Positions 35,315 through 44,119 of a DNA stretch of 44,119 nucleotides are shown piece after piece. The notes under the pieces are model-generated. The model saw only the letters and a list, made by a program, of their open reading frames with translations. It searched no databases and was not told the origin of the DNA. Origin of the DNA: Bacteroidota bacterium (GTDB taxonomy: Bacteria > Bacteroidota > Ignavibacteria > SZUA-365); contig JACZJN010000067.1 of assembly GCA_014860565.1 (NCBI GenBank), positions 1-44,119 of the forward strand. Direction: 5' to 3'. Each line of letters opens with the position of its first letter. Positions within the stretch are counted from its first letter, which is position 1. A program made the position numbers and the translations under genes.

Positions 35315-36535
35315 ATGCGCAAAACCGCTACACTGTTGGCTGTGGCCATCGTTGTCCTGTGTACCGTATCAGCCAACGCGCAGGTTTCTGCGGACAACAT
35401 CATCATGCGCGTCCGCACGGTGTGCAATTCCGGACAGGGCGGAACGTTGCTCGCTTCGTTCGAGATTAAACCCCTTACGAACATGTGGGCCCCGAATTAC
35501 GGGCGCATCGGGGGATTCAGCGTCGTTTTCACATATACCTCGACGAAGCTTGTTCTCCAGGGGGTCGGCCAGCGGTATGAGCCCGGATATTGGGGAAGCC
35601 CTTACCGGAGCCAGGCGTTCGGTTCCTCGGCATGGTTCAACCAGCATGCGCACAGCGGAAATCCGGGGTCTGCCCTGCCGGTCGAGGCGCAGTATTTCAA
35701 TCCGGCATCCGATTGCCAGGGGAATCCGCTCAACGACGGTTTTTTCGAGATCATGTACTATCAGATGAACATCGGCGTCACCGCGAACGGAACGGTGAAC
35801 CTTGGTTTGTACGACGTGCAGGCCTATCAGACATTTCCCTATCAGCAGAACGTCAACCACACTGCCATTTTCAACGCGGATCTGACGCTCAACAACAACG
35901 ATTCCACCGAAGTGGTCATCGGTCTGCTCATTCCGGTCGAACTTGCGGCCTTCAACGTCACTGCCCGACCCGACGGGAAAATGCTGCTGAGCTGGCACAC
36001 CGAAACGGAGACATCGAATCTCGGTTTTGAGATCGAGCGCGGCGATGGCGAGAATTTCGAGCGTATCGGCTTCGTCGCCGGACGTGGTACGACAACGGAA
36101 GCGCACACGTACAGCTGGATCGACGACGCGCCCGTCACATCGCGCAGCGACAACCTGGTGTATTACCGCCTGAAGCAGATCGATACTGACGGAACGTCCT
36201 CCTACAGCGAAGCGCATCCGGCCGAAATTCTGCCGACCTTCATCGGGCTGGAGCAAAACTATCCGAATCCGCTCATGGTGGGCACCAGCACGAGCATTCC
36301 CTTTACGTTGTCGGTACCCGCATCGGTCGACATGGCGGTGTACAACGCGATGGGGCAGAAGATCGCAACGCTCGTCGATGGTGTCGAACGTCAGGCGGGC
36401 CATCACGTAAGCAAATGGAACGCGCGTTCCGACCAGGGCGAGCTTCTTCCCGCGGGCGTGTACTTCGTGCGCTTCTCGGCCGAGATCGGTGGCGAACGCA
36501 TCAGTGATATGAAGCAGATTTCCCTCATCCGCTGA
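35315..36535 (+). CDS. Secreted T9SS protein with cohesin-like and FnIII-like regions
   Basis: A 406-residue protein. A Sec signal peptide (MRKTATLLAVAIVVLCTVSANA) is followed by a beta-rich region (~25-190, e.g. GGFSVVFTYTSTKLVLQG) that resembles a cohesin-type module, without certainty. A fibronectin-type-III-like stretch (~205-315) has LSWHTETETSNLGFEIERG and YYRLKQIDTDG, common before T9SS tails. The sorting domain begins at EQNYPNP and ends at the C-terminus (QISLIR). AAGGAGG lies just before the start, a near-ideal ribosome-binding site. A strong terminator follows. Likely an extracellular structural or adhesive protein; no enzyme motif was seen. Confidence 0.88.
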   Translation: MRKTATLLAVAIVVLCTVSANAQVSADNIIMRVRTVCNSGQGGTLLASFEIKPLTNMWAPNYGRIGGFSVVFTYTSTKLVLQGVGQRYEPGYWGSPYRSQAFGSSAWFNQHAHSGNPGSALPVEAQYFNPASDCQGNPLNDGFFEIMYYQMNIGVTANGTVNLGLYDVQAYQTFPYQQNVNHTAIFNADLTLNNNDSTEVVIGLLIPVELAAFNVTARPDGKMLLSWHTETETSNLGFEIERGDGENFERIGFVAGRGTTTEAHTYSWIDDAPVTSRSDNLVYYRLKQIDTDGTSSYSEAHPAEILPTFIGLEQNYPNPLMVGTSTSIPFTLSVPASVDMAVYNAMGQKIATLVDGVERQAGHHVSKWNARSDQGELLPAGVYFVRFSAEIGGERISDMKQISLIR

Positions 36536-36575
36536 TCTGCCCGGCGCACTCCGCGTCACATCAGATTTTCTCCGC

Positions 36576-36610
36576 AAGGGGCTGTTCCCGTGAACAGCCC
36601 CTTTGCATTT
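36576..36610 (+). terminator. Intrinsic terminator after the T9SS gene
   Basis: A perfect 11-bp stem, AAGGGGCTGTT (36576-36586) and AACAGCCCCTT (36593-36603), with a 6-nt loop, is followed by TGCATTTT. It also shows that the glyA start cannot lie at the upstream in-frame ATG (36590) inside this hairpin. Confidence 0.85.
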
Positions 36611-36763
36611 TCCCGCTTTCTGCGCCATGTCGAAATCGCCTTATTCCCTCCACGATCGATGGCCGTGTTACGAGGCGATGCGACTCGTTTTTTTCTCCCG
36701 AGGAACATTTCGTATTTTTTGGATTCCGGACACGGAGTTCTTTCACCTTCGAAGAGATACATT

Positions 36764-38062
36764 ATGTCCTACCTTGCTGAAACCGACCCCCGCATTCATG
36801 ACATCATTCACGACGAAACGAACCGGCAGATCAACAAGCTGCAGCTGATCGCCTCGGAGAACTACGCATCTCCGAGTGTGCTCGAGGCGACGGGCAGCGT
36901 GCTGACCAACAAGTATGCCGAAGGATATCCCGGCAAACGCTACTACGGCGGATGTGAATTCGTCGACCAGGCAGAGGAGCTGGCGCGCGAGCGCCTCATG
37001 CAGCTCTTCGGCGCCGAATACGCCAACGTGCAGCCGCATTCCGGCGCCACCGCCAATCAGGCCGTGTACTTCACGTATGTGAAGCCGGGCGACAAGGTGC
37101 TGGGCATGGACCTCGCCCATGGCGGGCATCTCACCCACGGCTCGCCGGTGAATTTTTCCGGCAAGCTGTATGATATCATCTCCTACGGTGTAAGCCGGGA
37201 GACAGGCACCATCGATCTCAACGAGGTCGAAAGCCTCGCCATGCGTGAAAAGCCGAAAATGATCATCGTCGGCGCCAGTTCCTATCCGCGCAACATCGAC
37301 TATAAAGCCTTCCGCGAAATCGCCGACAAGGTTGGCGCATTCCTGTGGGCCGACATCGCGCATCCGGCGGGCCTGATCGCCGCAAAGCTGCTCAACGATC
37401 CGATCCCGCATTGCCACATCGTGACATCCACCACGCACAAGACACTGCGCGGTCCCCGCGGCGGCATTATCATGATGGGCAAGGATACCGAGAATCCTTT
37501 CGGACTCGTTGCTCCGAAATCAGGCCGCGTCAAGATGATGTCTGAAATCGTCGATAGCGTCGTCATGCCGGGCATTCAGGGCGGTCCGCTCATGCATGTG
37601 ATCGCAGCAAAGGCCGTGGCCTTCGGCGAGGCGCTGCAGCCGTCCTTCCTCACCTATCAGAAACAGGTCGTCGCCAATGCCGCGCGCCTGGCCGAGCTGA
37701 TGGTCGAGCGCGGGTTCAACCTCATCTCGGGTGGAACCGACAACCATCTCATGCTCATCGATCTGCACAACAAGAATGTGACCGGCAAGGAAGCGGAAAA
37801 CGCCATGGAACGCGCCGGCATCACGCTCAACAAGAACATGGTGCCGTTCGACGACCGCTCCCCCTTCGTCACCAGCGGCATCCGCATCGGCGCGGCGGCC
37901 ATCACCACGCGCGGCTTCCGTGAAAATGATATGGCATTCGTGGCCGAGATGATCGATACGGTCATCAACAACGTGAATGATGAAGCCGTGCAGGACAGCG
38001 TGCGCGGGAAGGTTCAGGAGTACTGCTCGAAATTCCCCCTCTACACGGATCTGACCGACTGA
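36764..38062 (+). CDS. glyA: Serine hydroxymethyltransferase
   Basis: A 432-residue PLP enzyme of the usual length. It converts serine and tetrahydrofolate to glycine and 5,10-methylene-tetrahydrofolate in the cytoplasm, feeding one-carbon metabolism. The PLP lysine lies in [13 protein letters not shown] (Lys226). The N-terminal [15 protein letters not shown] and the YYGGCEFVD motif are also present. The start at 36764 (MSYLAETDP) is the family start, preceded by GAAGAGAT; the 58-codon upstream extension overlaps a terminator. A TATTTTTTG at 36713-36721 may be its -7 box. A terminator follows. Confidence 0.96.
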   Translation: MSYLAETDPRIHDIIHDETNRQINKLQLIASENYASPSVLEATGSVLTNKYAEGYPGKRYYGGCEFVDQAEELARERLMQLFGAEYANVQPHSGATANQAVYFTYVKPGDKVLGMDLAHGGHLTHGSPVNFSGKLYDIISYGVSRETGTIDLNEVESLAMREKPKMIIVGASSYPRNIDYKAFREIADKVGAFLWADIAHPAGLIAAKLLNDPIPHCHIVTSTTHKTLRGPRGGIIMMGKDTENPFGLVAPKSGRVKMMSEIVDSVVMPGIQGGPLMHVIAAKAVAFGEALQPSFLTYQKQVVANAARLAELMVERGFNLISGGTDNHLMLIDLHNKNVTGKEAENAMERAGITLNKNMVPFDDRSPFVTSGIRIGAAAITTRGFRENDMAFVAEMIDTVINNVNDEAVQDSVRGKVQEYCSKFPLYTDLTD

Positions 38063-38084
38063 CCGCGTCCCCTTTCTCGAACTG

Positions 38085-38118
38085 AAAAACGCCCTGTTTC
38101 CAAGGGTGTTTTCTTTTT
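38085..38118 (+). terminator. Bidirectional intrinsic terminator between glyA and the glycosyltransferase gene
   Basis: AAAACGCCCT (38086-38095) and AGGGTGTTTT (38103-38112) pair with one G-T. They are followed by CTTTTTC on the plus strand and by CGTTTTTC-type T-tracts on the minus strand. It sits between convergent genes ending at 38062 and 38148. Confidence 0.8.
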
Positions 38119-38147
38119 CACGGAGCTCTGAATATCTCGGAGACGTT

Positions 38148-39347
38148 TTATTCCAGTGTTGCAAGCAGGGCGCTGTACCCCCTGGCATGCATTCTCCATG
38201 AGTATTGCTCGCATACGCGACCGCGCGCCTCCAGGGCCTGATGCTGCAGCACACGCAGCCGACCAAGCACTTCGAGGATCGCGCGGGCGATTTCCTCGGG
38301 CGAACTGCGTGCAAGCGGCCGTACCGCGGCAGCGAGGGCGACGAGGTCCGGCACGACTCCCGCCTTCGCGCCTGCGATCAGCGGAACGCCAGCCGCCGCC
38401 GCCTCGAGAGCGACGAGTCCGAAGGATTCATGCTGCGAGGGTTGAACGGCGATATGCTGCGCGCACATCAGGTTGTGCAGCGCGGACTGCGGCAGCCATC
38501 CCGCGAAGTGAACGGCTTCCGCAATCCCGAGATTCCGCGCAAGCTGCTGCAAGGCAGGCCGGAGGAAGCCGTCCCCTGCCACGGTGAGACGCAGGTCGAC
38601 ACCCTCCTCGCGGCGCACGCGCTCGACCGCCCGCAGCAGCGGGTCGACATTCTTGCTCGCCAGATCCAGCCGCGAAACGCAGATGCAATGCAGCGGAGGG
38701 GGAATGGGAGGGTCGGCGGCAGGGAGGTCATCTTCTACCGCAAGGGGAATGACGTGCACGCGCTTCCCCGGCAGCGCCTGTTTCATCTCTGCTTCCTGTA
38801 CGCCGCACTGCGCGATGACGGCATCGGCCGACACGAGCTGTTCGAGCAGCCAGTCGCGCAAGGGAGTTTGTCCCTCCTCCGGCATCGAGCCCAGCGTTTC
38901 ATTTTCATCCATCCAGAGCGGGACGCCATTTACAGACGCGGCCATGCGGGCGAGGGGGGCAGCGGCATGCAAATAATGCAGCAGCACGGCGTCAAAATGA
39001 TGTCGATGGATCAGTGAGCGCAGCCAGCGGCTCTGCTGCCAGAGATACAGGCGTGGATTGATCCGCCATCCCAGCAGGTCGGGAAGTGTGAAGCAGAAGC
39101 GATGATGCACAGCGACGTGCGGGAACAGCTGCGCTCTCTTCGGCAGTGCACGCAACACGCGGAACCAGCGGCGATCATAGCCGCCGAACGCGAGATTCTT
39201 CAGACGCGGCAACATGCGGACAAGGGAGACGACCGTAACATCCGCAACGCCATCGAGGGAACGCAGATGCGAAAGCATCCATGCGGCGGGACTGCGATCG
39301 GGATCGATCGGATACTTGTCGGTTATTATCAGGATGCGCTGCATCAT
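38148..39347 (-). CDS. GT4-family glycosyltransferase
   Basis: A 399-residue GT-B fold glycosyltransferase. The N-terminal half contains RILIITDKYPIDPDRSPAAW and the acceptor-side helices. The C-terminal half has the retaining GT4 signature: CVSRLDLASKNVDPLLRAV, LTVAGDGFLRPALQ and the E-x7-E motif in HESFGLVALEA. Members transfer a sugar from a nucleotide-sugar donor to a lipid- or polysaccharide-linked acceptor in the cytoplasm. The donor and acceptor cannot be told from sequence. It starts 9 nt after the AroB-AroA fusion stop and is probably cotranscribed with it. An adjacent second Met at codon 2 is an alternative start. Confidence 0.9.
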   Translation of the reverse strand: MMQRILIITDKYPIDPDRSPAAWMLSHLRSLDGVADVTVVSLVRMLPRLKNLAFGGYDRRWFRVLRALPKRAQLFPHVAVHHRFCFTLPDLLGWRINPRLYLWQQSRWLRSLIHRHHFDAVLLHYLHAAAPLARMAASVNGVPLWMDENETLGSMPEEGQTPLRDWLLEQLVSADAVIAQCGVQEAEMKQALPGKRVHVIPLAVEDDLPAADPPIPPPLHCICVSRLDLASKNVDPLLRAVERVRREEGVDLRLTVAGDGFLRPALQQLARNLGIAEAVHFAGWLPQSALHNLMCAQHIAVQPSQHESFGLVALEAAAAGVPLIAGAKAGVVPDLVALAAAVRPLARSSPEEIARAILEVLGRLRVLQHQALEARGRVCEQYSWRMHARGYSALLATLE

Positions 39348-39356
39348 GCTGCTAAC

Positions 39357-41645
39357 CTATCCGTGTGTCCGCACGGACCAGCCGGCGCGACGAGCATCGT
39401 CCCAGAAACGGGGGTAGGACTTCGTTACTGTCCACGGGCGGTCGAGCAGAACTGCGCCCTGACTCACCAGCGTCAGAAGGGTGCCTGCCATCACCAGGCG
39501 ATGATCTCCATGCGTTGAAAAAAGAACATCCTGCCGGACTGTGGCGTTCGGGCGCAGCAGCAGTCCGTCACTGCGGGCCTCGGCATCCACACCCACCTCC
39601 CGGAGTGTCGCGACGAAATCGTCGATGCGGTTGGATTCCTTGTTCCGCAGATGCGCGGCGCCGGTGAAAGTGACGGGATGCGCCGCGGTCAGTGCGGCGA
39701 TCGTCAATACCGGAAGCAGATCCGGGACCAGTGAGAGATCGATTGTCTGCGGAGCGCGACGTGCCTCTCGCAATGCCGTGAGATAGCGTTCGACGGCGCC
39801 GTCGGGCTGGCGTGGGATGCGTGCTTTCTGTCCCGCCTCGATCGGGTGTCCCAGATAATGCGCGATGCTCCACACCGCGCTGGAGCTTTCGTCGGCCTCG
39901 ATGTCGATGGTGAGTTTCTCGTTGAGACGCTCGGTCTGGTTGAGCGCGATCAGATCCCCATGCGCGATGATTTCCACGCCTGCCTGTTCGAGCATCGCGA
40001 TGGTCAGGTCGAGGTAGGCACGGCTGACCGGCTCGCCGAGCAGACGGATGGTGAAGGGAAACTCCGCGCCCACGGCCAGCAATGCGAGCGCCGAAACATA
40101 CTGGGACGACAACGACGGATCGATGGAAAACACCTGCGGCATCTGCTGCCATCCCCGCACGACATACCCCTGTCCGGAGAGATCCCGAAATTCCTCGATC
40201 GTCGCACCGCCGCTGCGCAGGGAACGCAACAGGGCGTCGTGCGGACGCTGCATGAGTGCGGGAGAAAGCAGAAGCTTGGTCGGCTTCACATTGGTGCAGC
40301 AGAGCGCGAGAAGGAAGCGGAAGGTGGTGCCGCCTTCACATACAAATACCGTACGCTCGCCCTCTTCCATACCTGGACGGAAATCGCGATTGAGATTGTC
40401 GACCACATAGCCCCGGGCGGTTTCCTCGATGGGGTAGCCGAGGCCGCGCAGCGCGCGCAGCATGCAGCGCACATCGTCGGCATCGCTCCGGCCGTTGATC
40501 ACCGTGCGTCCCATCCGCTGGGCGGCGATAATGAGCGCCCGGTTCAGTTCGGATTTGCTGGCCTCGATGCACAGCGGCACCGCGCGAGGCGAACGAAGAC
40601 GGACGCGTACCTGAACGCCGGCGAACCAAGCGGCGGTGCGGCGAAGCGCGGCGATCCAGTCCGCTGCGGTCAGGTCGGCTGTGACGACGGGATCTCCGAT
40701 ATCGCGTAGGAGCACGGAACCCAGATGTCCGTCACTGTGCTTCTTGTCGCGCAGAATCGCGGCCTCCAGCACGCCGTCTTCCGGCAGCGCCGGCAGGGAG
40801 ATAAGCAGCGGGAACAGGGTTTCGCGGCAATGTCTTGCCGCCTCCTCGGCCATGCCCCGTGATTGCGCCAGATCGAGTCCGGCGGCCATACCCCATGCGA
40901 CCGCGGCGCCATGGCTGACGCCGGTCGTGAGTTCCAGCGCATGCGCAAGCGTGTGGCCGAGATTGAGTACGGTGCGGAGGCCCTGCTCTTCGTACGGATC
41001 CAGCCCCACGATGTGATCCTTGATGCCGACAGCGTACTCGATCATCCGGCCGAGGCGGTCGCTGACCTCCGCGAAGGGAGCGTAGGTCAGCGCTTCGATT
41101 TCTTCACCTGTAAGCGCGCGCACACTTTTCGCATCACCGAGCCAGAGTGCCTTGAGCAGTTCGACCATGCCGTCGCGCCGCAGCGTTACCGGTAGCGTGG
41201 AGAGGAATTCCTCCACCAGCAGCACGCGTTCCGCGGGATAAAACGTTCCGAGCTGATTCTTCGTGCTGCCGAGATTCACCGCCGTTTTTCCGCCGTGCGC
41301 CGAATCCACCATGGCGACCATGGTCGTCGGGACATGCCAGAGTCCGACCCCGCGCCAGAGAATGCTCGCAAGAAAACCGACCGCATCGCCCACGCTGCCG
41401 CCGCCCACGGCCACAAGCGTCAACGGCTTGCTCGCGCGGCGGTGGAGCACATGGCCGGCGAGTTCCTCGATGCCCGCGAGCGTCTTGAGTTTTTCACCGG
41501 CATCCACGAGCACGGGATGATCGAAGCGCTCAAGGATCTCCTGCGGCAGCCTCCGATCGGCAACGACCACGGCGTGTACCGGCAGGGAAAGGTCGTCCAG
41601 TGTGGCGATGCGTTCAAGCACGCTGCGGCTGTCTTGTTCCTGCAT
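39357..41645 (-). CDS. aroBA: Fused 3-dehydroquinate synthase / EPSP synthase (AroB-AroA)
   Basis: A 762-residue bifunctional shikimate-pathway protein. Residues ~20-325 are 3-dehydroquinate synthase with NAD-binding GGGSVGD (82-88) and the GGKTAVN loop. Its zinc ligands are Glu162, His231 and His245, with catalytic Lys165 and His235. Residues ~350-762 are EPSP synthase: SKSELNR (Lys364, Arg369), SLSSQY (513-515), VPDLLP (Asp642), LRNKESNR (Arg667, Glu670) and DHRLVM (Arg716). Lys742 lies in VTKSYP. All expected active-site residues of both halves are present. The start at 41645 has AGGA nine bases upstream. A 25-codon extension to 41720 runs through low-complexity, noncoding-looking DNA, but would restore the usual distance from the N-terminus to GGGSVGD, so the start carries some doubt. 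It lies 105 nt downstream of a T9SS gene. Confidence 0.95.
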   Translation of the reverse strand: MQEQDSRSVLERIATLDDLSLPVHAVVVADRRLPQEILERFDHPVLVDAGEKLKTLAGIEELAGHVLHRRASKPLTLVAVGGGSVGDAVGFLASILWRGVGLWHVPTTMVAMVDSAHGGKTAVNLGSTKNQLGTFYPAERVLLVEEFLSTLPVTLRRDGMVELLKALWLGDAKSVRALTGEEIEALTYAPFAEVSDRLGRMIEYAVGIKDHIVGLDPYEEQGLRTVLNLGHTLAHALELTTGVSHGAAVAWGMAAGLDLAQSRGMAEEAARHCRETLFPLLISLPALPEDGVLEAAILRDKKHSDGHLGSVLLRDIGDPVVTADLTAADWIAALRRTAAWFAGVQVRVRLRSPRAVPLCIEASKSELNRALIIAAQRMGRTVINGRSDADDVRCMLRALRGLGYPIEETARGYVVDNLNRDFRPGMEEGERTVFVCEGGTTFRFLLALCCTNVKPTKLLLSPALMQRPHDALLRSLRSGGATIEEFRDLSGQGYVVRGWQQMPQVFSIDPSLSSQYVSALALLAVGAEFPFTIRLLGEPVSRAYLDLTIAMLEQAGVEIIAHGDLIALNQTERLNEKLTIDIEADESSSAVWSIAHYLGHPIEAGQKARIPRQPDGAVERYLTALREARRAPQTIDLSLVPDLLPVLTIAALTAAHPVTFTGAAHLRNKESNRIDDFVATLREVGVDAEARSDGLLLRPNATVRQDVLFSTHGDHRLVMAGTLLTLVSQGAVLLDRPWTVTKSYPRFWDDARRAGWSVRTHG

Positions 41646-41682
41646 GACGACGTTCCTGCGAGTGGGGGGGGAAGTTCGATGA

Positions 41683-41688
41683 AATATA
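41683..41688 (-). promoter_or_regulatory. Candidate -10-like TATATT upstream of aroBA
   Basis: On the minus strand TTTTTGTATATTTC, including TATATT (41688-41683), lies 38 nt before the aroBA start. TATATTTC matches the Bacteroidota -7 box TAnnTTTG at 7 of 8 positions. An 8-G run (41664-41671) lies between the box and the start. Confidence 0.35.
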
Positions 41689-41750
41689 CAAAAAGGATCC
41701 GACACGGTCGGCCGGTTCACCGTGATGCGGATGCACGAACGTCATGTCGC

Positions 41751-43925
41751 TCATCGGAAATGTGTCAGAAGCCGGATCCGCCGCTCTCCTCCGGCCTCGG
41801 CGGTGAGCAGGTACGCGCCCGCCGGAAGCGATGCGACAGTCAGGGTTCGGTGAAAGGAACCCGTTTCGCGGACCTGCTCCTCCTGCACCACGATCTGCCT
41901 TCCGAGCATGTCGGTGAGCGCGATGCGAAGCGATCCCGGCCCGTGCATCGCGATCTCGACCTCGATGCGGTCGCGGAAGGGATTCGGATATGCTTCGCGG
42001 AGTTCGAAGCCCGCTGGGATTTCCCGTTCATCCACCGGGGTCGCCAGACCGGCGTAGTTCCCGTAGAGTGCGCCGTCCGCGGCAACGGCAAAGAGCCTGT
42101 TTTGATACGGAGCATGCTGGAGGCGGACGTAATGCAGGATATTCTGATCCGGATAGATCACATCCCACCGAAGTCCGTCGTTCTGCGACCGGCAGACCCC
42201 GCCGTCGAATGTCGCCACCGCCAGCACTCCGATGTAATTGGTCACCATGGCGGTAACGTATTGTCCCGGCGAGGCCGAGGCGGTCGGTGCCCAGGTGAGG
42301 CCGAGATCAGAGGAACGGAACACTCCCGCCCCGTAGCTGCCGGCGTACAGGTCGCCGTCCGGGGTTTGCAGCAGGGCCGTGATATTCGGATGCGTCAGTC
42401 CGTTGGTAACGCGATACCACGACATCCCCGCATCCGTACTGCGCTGCAGCCCTTCCCCGAACGTCCCGGCGAGGAGCAGGCTGTCGCTCACGGCGAGAAC
42501 GCTGCGCACGGGAACGGAAGAAATTGATCGTTGCATGAATTCCCATGCCGTTCCTCCGTCACGGCTGACGGCCACGGCGCCCCGTTCCGTCCCGGCGAGG
42601 AGCAGGCCGCCCGCACCGGAAGCCGCCGCTGTCACGCTTTCCCCGGACAGGTCGCCGGACAACGGGATCCAGGTGGTACTGCCGCGCGGCAGCCGGTACA
42701 CGAGGCCGTCCATGCCGAACGCGATCACGCTGGAATCGGGCCGCGCCGCGAGCGTGCGGATCCGGGGATCGGCGAGTCCCTCGATGGACTGCGACCAATG
42801 CATGGCGTACAGCTGATTATGCGTGGCGGTGGTGAAGAGACAGTGCGCGCCGGCCGCATAGAGCTTCCCGTCCTGGATGAGGATATCACGCACGGAATCC
42901 ATCCCCAGCCCGGTCATTCTCAACTCCCAGGTGCGTGCCTCGTCTTCGGAGACGAGAACACTGTCCTGCCCGTACAGCACGAAATACCGACCCTGGAAAT
43001 CGATTGCGGTGCGGCCCGGTTTCCCATAGTCGGGAAGCATGCCTCCCACCGGAGTCCAGTGATCCCCATCCGTCGAACGATAATAGCCGCCGGCGGTCAG
43101 GGCCATCAAGGGGCCCCTCTTGTCCCGGAATATCCGCCGCACGTACATCGACGGACTTCCGGGAGCGCCGAGACCGTCGCTCGCATCCTGCCAGATGAAT
43201 GACGGCCGCTTCGCGCGCTTTATACCGCTCACGGCGAGGGCCGCCCAGGCATCGTTTCCCTCGGAATAAATATACAGGACTTCTTCATTCCCCAGTCCCG
43301 TGTTTGCAGGAGCCCAATTCTGATGCCACGGCGCCCATCCGCTTCCGGAGACATACACCGTTCCCGGCCAAGTGTAGCACAATGCCCGGTCGTCGTCGAA
43401 GGTCGCGAAATGCCGAATATGCGTGACTTCCGAAGTCGGGATTCCGTCCACATACTTTCGTGCCACCCCGAGATGATCGACGTGCACCATGTAATCCGGT
43501 CCACAGGTCATGTAGAAGCTGCCCAGGCCCGCGGCATACACGTAGCCTCCACCGTTCCCCACGGCGCCGCCGTGGTAGTTCCACGTGATTCCGCCATCGG
43601 ACGAGGTGAACACGCCTTCCGTCCCCTTGTCATTGAGACGGACATTGGCCGCCATCACCAGCGCGCTGGGGCCGGACGCGGGATCGGGTTCGATGAAGGA
43701 GATGGCCTCGCTGCGACCGGGTGAAACGACCTCCCGCCAGAACCGGCCGCCGTCATCACTGCGATACAAGGCGTACCGTGACATAAGATAGGCCGCGCTG
43801 TCGTCGAGAACGAACAGTTGATGGTACCCGTACAGGTCCACGTCGTCGATGCGTTGCCATCTCCCGTATTGCGCCTGCAGGCCCACGGTGAGCAGCAGGA
43901 AGAGAAGGAAGGAACGCATGATCAT
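41751..43925 (-). CDS. Secreted beta-propeller T9SS protein
   Basis: A 724-residue protein. A Sec signal peptide (MIMRSFLLFLLLTVGLQAQYG) is followed by BNR/Asp-box repeats spread over residues ~25-640: SDDGGRFW, SSDGGITW, SEDEARTW, SRDGGTAW, STDAGMSW and SSDLGLTW. A T9SS type A sorting domain starts at AYPNPF (~645) and ends the protein. It is likely surface-exposed or released. Repeat spacing suggests one or two propellers; no sialidase catalytic residues were recognised. A start two codons later (MRSFLL, 43919) is also possible. GGGGGT precedes the ATG. It is upstream of, and co-oriented with, the aroBA fusion, but the TATATT box before aroBA may separate their transcription. Confidence 0.9.
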   Translation of the reverse strand: MIMRSFLLFLLLTVGLQAQYGRWQRIDDVDLYGYHQLFVLDDSAAYLMSRYALYRSDDGGRFWREVVSPGRSEAISFIEPDPASGPSALVMAANVRLNDKGTEGVFTSSDGGITWNYHGGAVGNGGGYVYAAGLGSFYMTCGPDYMVHVDHLGVARKYVDGIPTSEVTHIRHFATFDDDRALCYTWPGTVYVSGSGWAPWHQNWAPANTGLGNEEVLYIYSEGNDAWAALAVSGIKRAKRPSFIWQDASDGLGAPGSPSMYVRRIFRDKRGPLMALTAGGYYRSTDGDHWTPVGGMLPDYGKPGRTAIDFQGRYFVLYGQDSVLVSEDEARTWELRMTGLGMDSVRDILIQDGKLYAAGAHCLFTTATHNQLYAMHWSQSIEGLADPRIRTLAARPDSSVIAFGMDGLVYRLPRGSTTWIPLSGDLSGESVTAAASGAGGLLLAGTERGAVAVSRDGGTAWEFMQRSISSVPVRSVLAVSDSLLLAGTFGEGLQRSTDAGMSWYRVTNGLTHPNITALLQTPDGDLYAGSYGAGVFRSSDLGLTWAPTASASPGQYVTAMVTNYIGVLAVATFDGGVCRSQNDGLRWDVIYPDQNILHYVRLQHAPYQNRLFAVAADGALYGNYAGLATPVDEREIPAGFELREAYPNPFRDRIEVEIAMHGPGSLRIALTDMLGRQIVVQEEQVRETGSFHRTLTVASLPAGAYLLTAEAGGERRIRLLTHFR

Positions 43926-44119
43926 TCTGCACCCCCATTATTGAAAATCAAATCATGTGGATGCGGCAACTTCGGCATTCACATTATAAAAGGCAAGCAA
44001 GTCTCATCTTCTCACGCAGGAACCCGCCGCGGAGGGACGGGCCCGCGGCGTTCCGTGATCCGGGTTTGATCGAGGAGTCATGGCCGCGCCTCGTAGAGGT
44101 TGCCATGGAACCCGCACAG
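43926..44119. other. Window-end intergenic sequence
   Basis: A 194-bp stretch with no gene recognised. It should hold the promoter of the propeller gene; a TATAATG-like box reads on the minus strand near 43983-43989. The last ~90 bases are G+C-rich and may begin another gene cut by the window edge, but no frame is long enough to judge. Confidence 0.4.

Noticed and set aside
36590-36763. An N-terminal extension of glyA
   Set aside because: It starts inside a terminator hairpin, is not present in the SHMT family, and a proper start with a ribosome-binding site lies at 36764.
41664-41671. An 8-G run upstream of aroBA
   Set aside because: It is shorter than typical phase-variable tracts and, with the preferred start, lies in the leader, so it was not scored as a separate finding. 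It matters only if the longer start at 41720 is used.

Overview
The window is about 44 kb of G+C-rich chromosomal DNA from a member of the Bacteroidota/FCB group, most like the Ignavibacteria-Kapabacteria-Chlorobi side of it. Three lines of evidence support this. Seven large secreted proteins end in a type IX secretion (T9SS) type A sorting domain. Two intergenic regions carry a Bacteroidota-style promoter (TTG, 20 nt, TAnnTTTG or one mismatch). Small families typical of the group (DUF6132, DUF6599, CPXCG) are present. No rRNA, tRNA, CRISPR array, integrase or insertion sequence was recognised. The region looks like ordinary chromosome rather than a mobile island, although 20.7-26.0 kb has visibly lower G+C.

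Layout. 0-12.2 kb (all minus strand): a small membrane protein, a subtilisin-like protease with a T9SS tail, an Ig-like lipoprotein, and an operon of two tandem paralogous 1245-residue beta-propeller T9SS proteins. 12.4-18.3 kb: a CoA-binding protein (+), a CPXCG zinc-type protein (-), and a probable minus-strand operon of NAD-type isocitrate dehydrogenase, an MFS efflux-type transporter, a SpoIIE/PP2C phosphatase and an AMIN/Amidase_3 cell-wall amidase. 18.4-20.7 kb (+): a propeller-like lipoprotein and two tandem small secreted paralogues separated by a very long hairpin. 20.7-26.0 kb (-): an SBBP-like repeat T9SS protein and an M6-like metalloprotease whose signal-peptide region contains an 11-G tract.

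26.1-28.3 kb (+): a Tat-exported DUF362 protein translationally coupled to a DUF6599 protein. 28.3-30.5 kb (-): DUF6132 membrane protein, FmdB-type zinc ribbon and rhodanese lipoprotein in a compact operon, then an M24 peptidase. 30.6-33.6 kb (+): trkA-trkH potassium uptake. 33.7-35.0 kb (-): an alpha/beta hydrolase that lacks its nucleophile serine. 35.3-38.1 kb (+): a T9SS protein and glyA. 38.1-43.9 kb (-): a T9SS beta-propeller protein, a single polypeptide fusing 3-dehydroquinate synthase to EPSP synthase, and a GT4 glycosyltransferase.

The most notable item is the AroB-AroA fusion (39357-41645), which joins two shikimate-pathway enzymes in the same order as the first two domains of the eukaryotic AROM protein, with the active-site residues of both halves visible. 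Next are the poly-G tract at the start of the secreted metalloprotease (a candidate phase-variation switch), the catalytically degenerate hydrolase, and two tandem paralogue pairs of secreted proteins.
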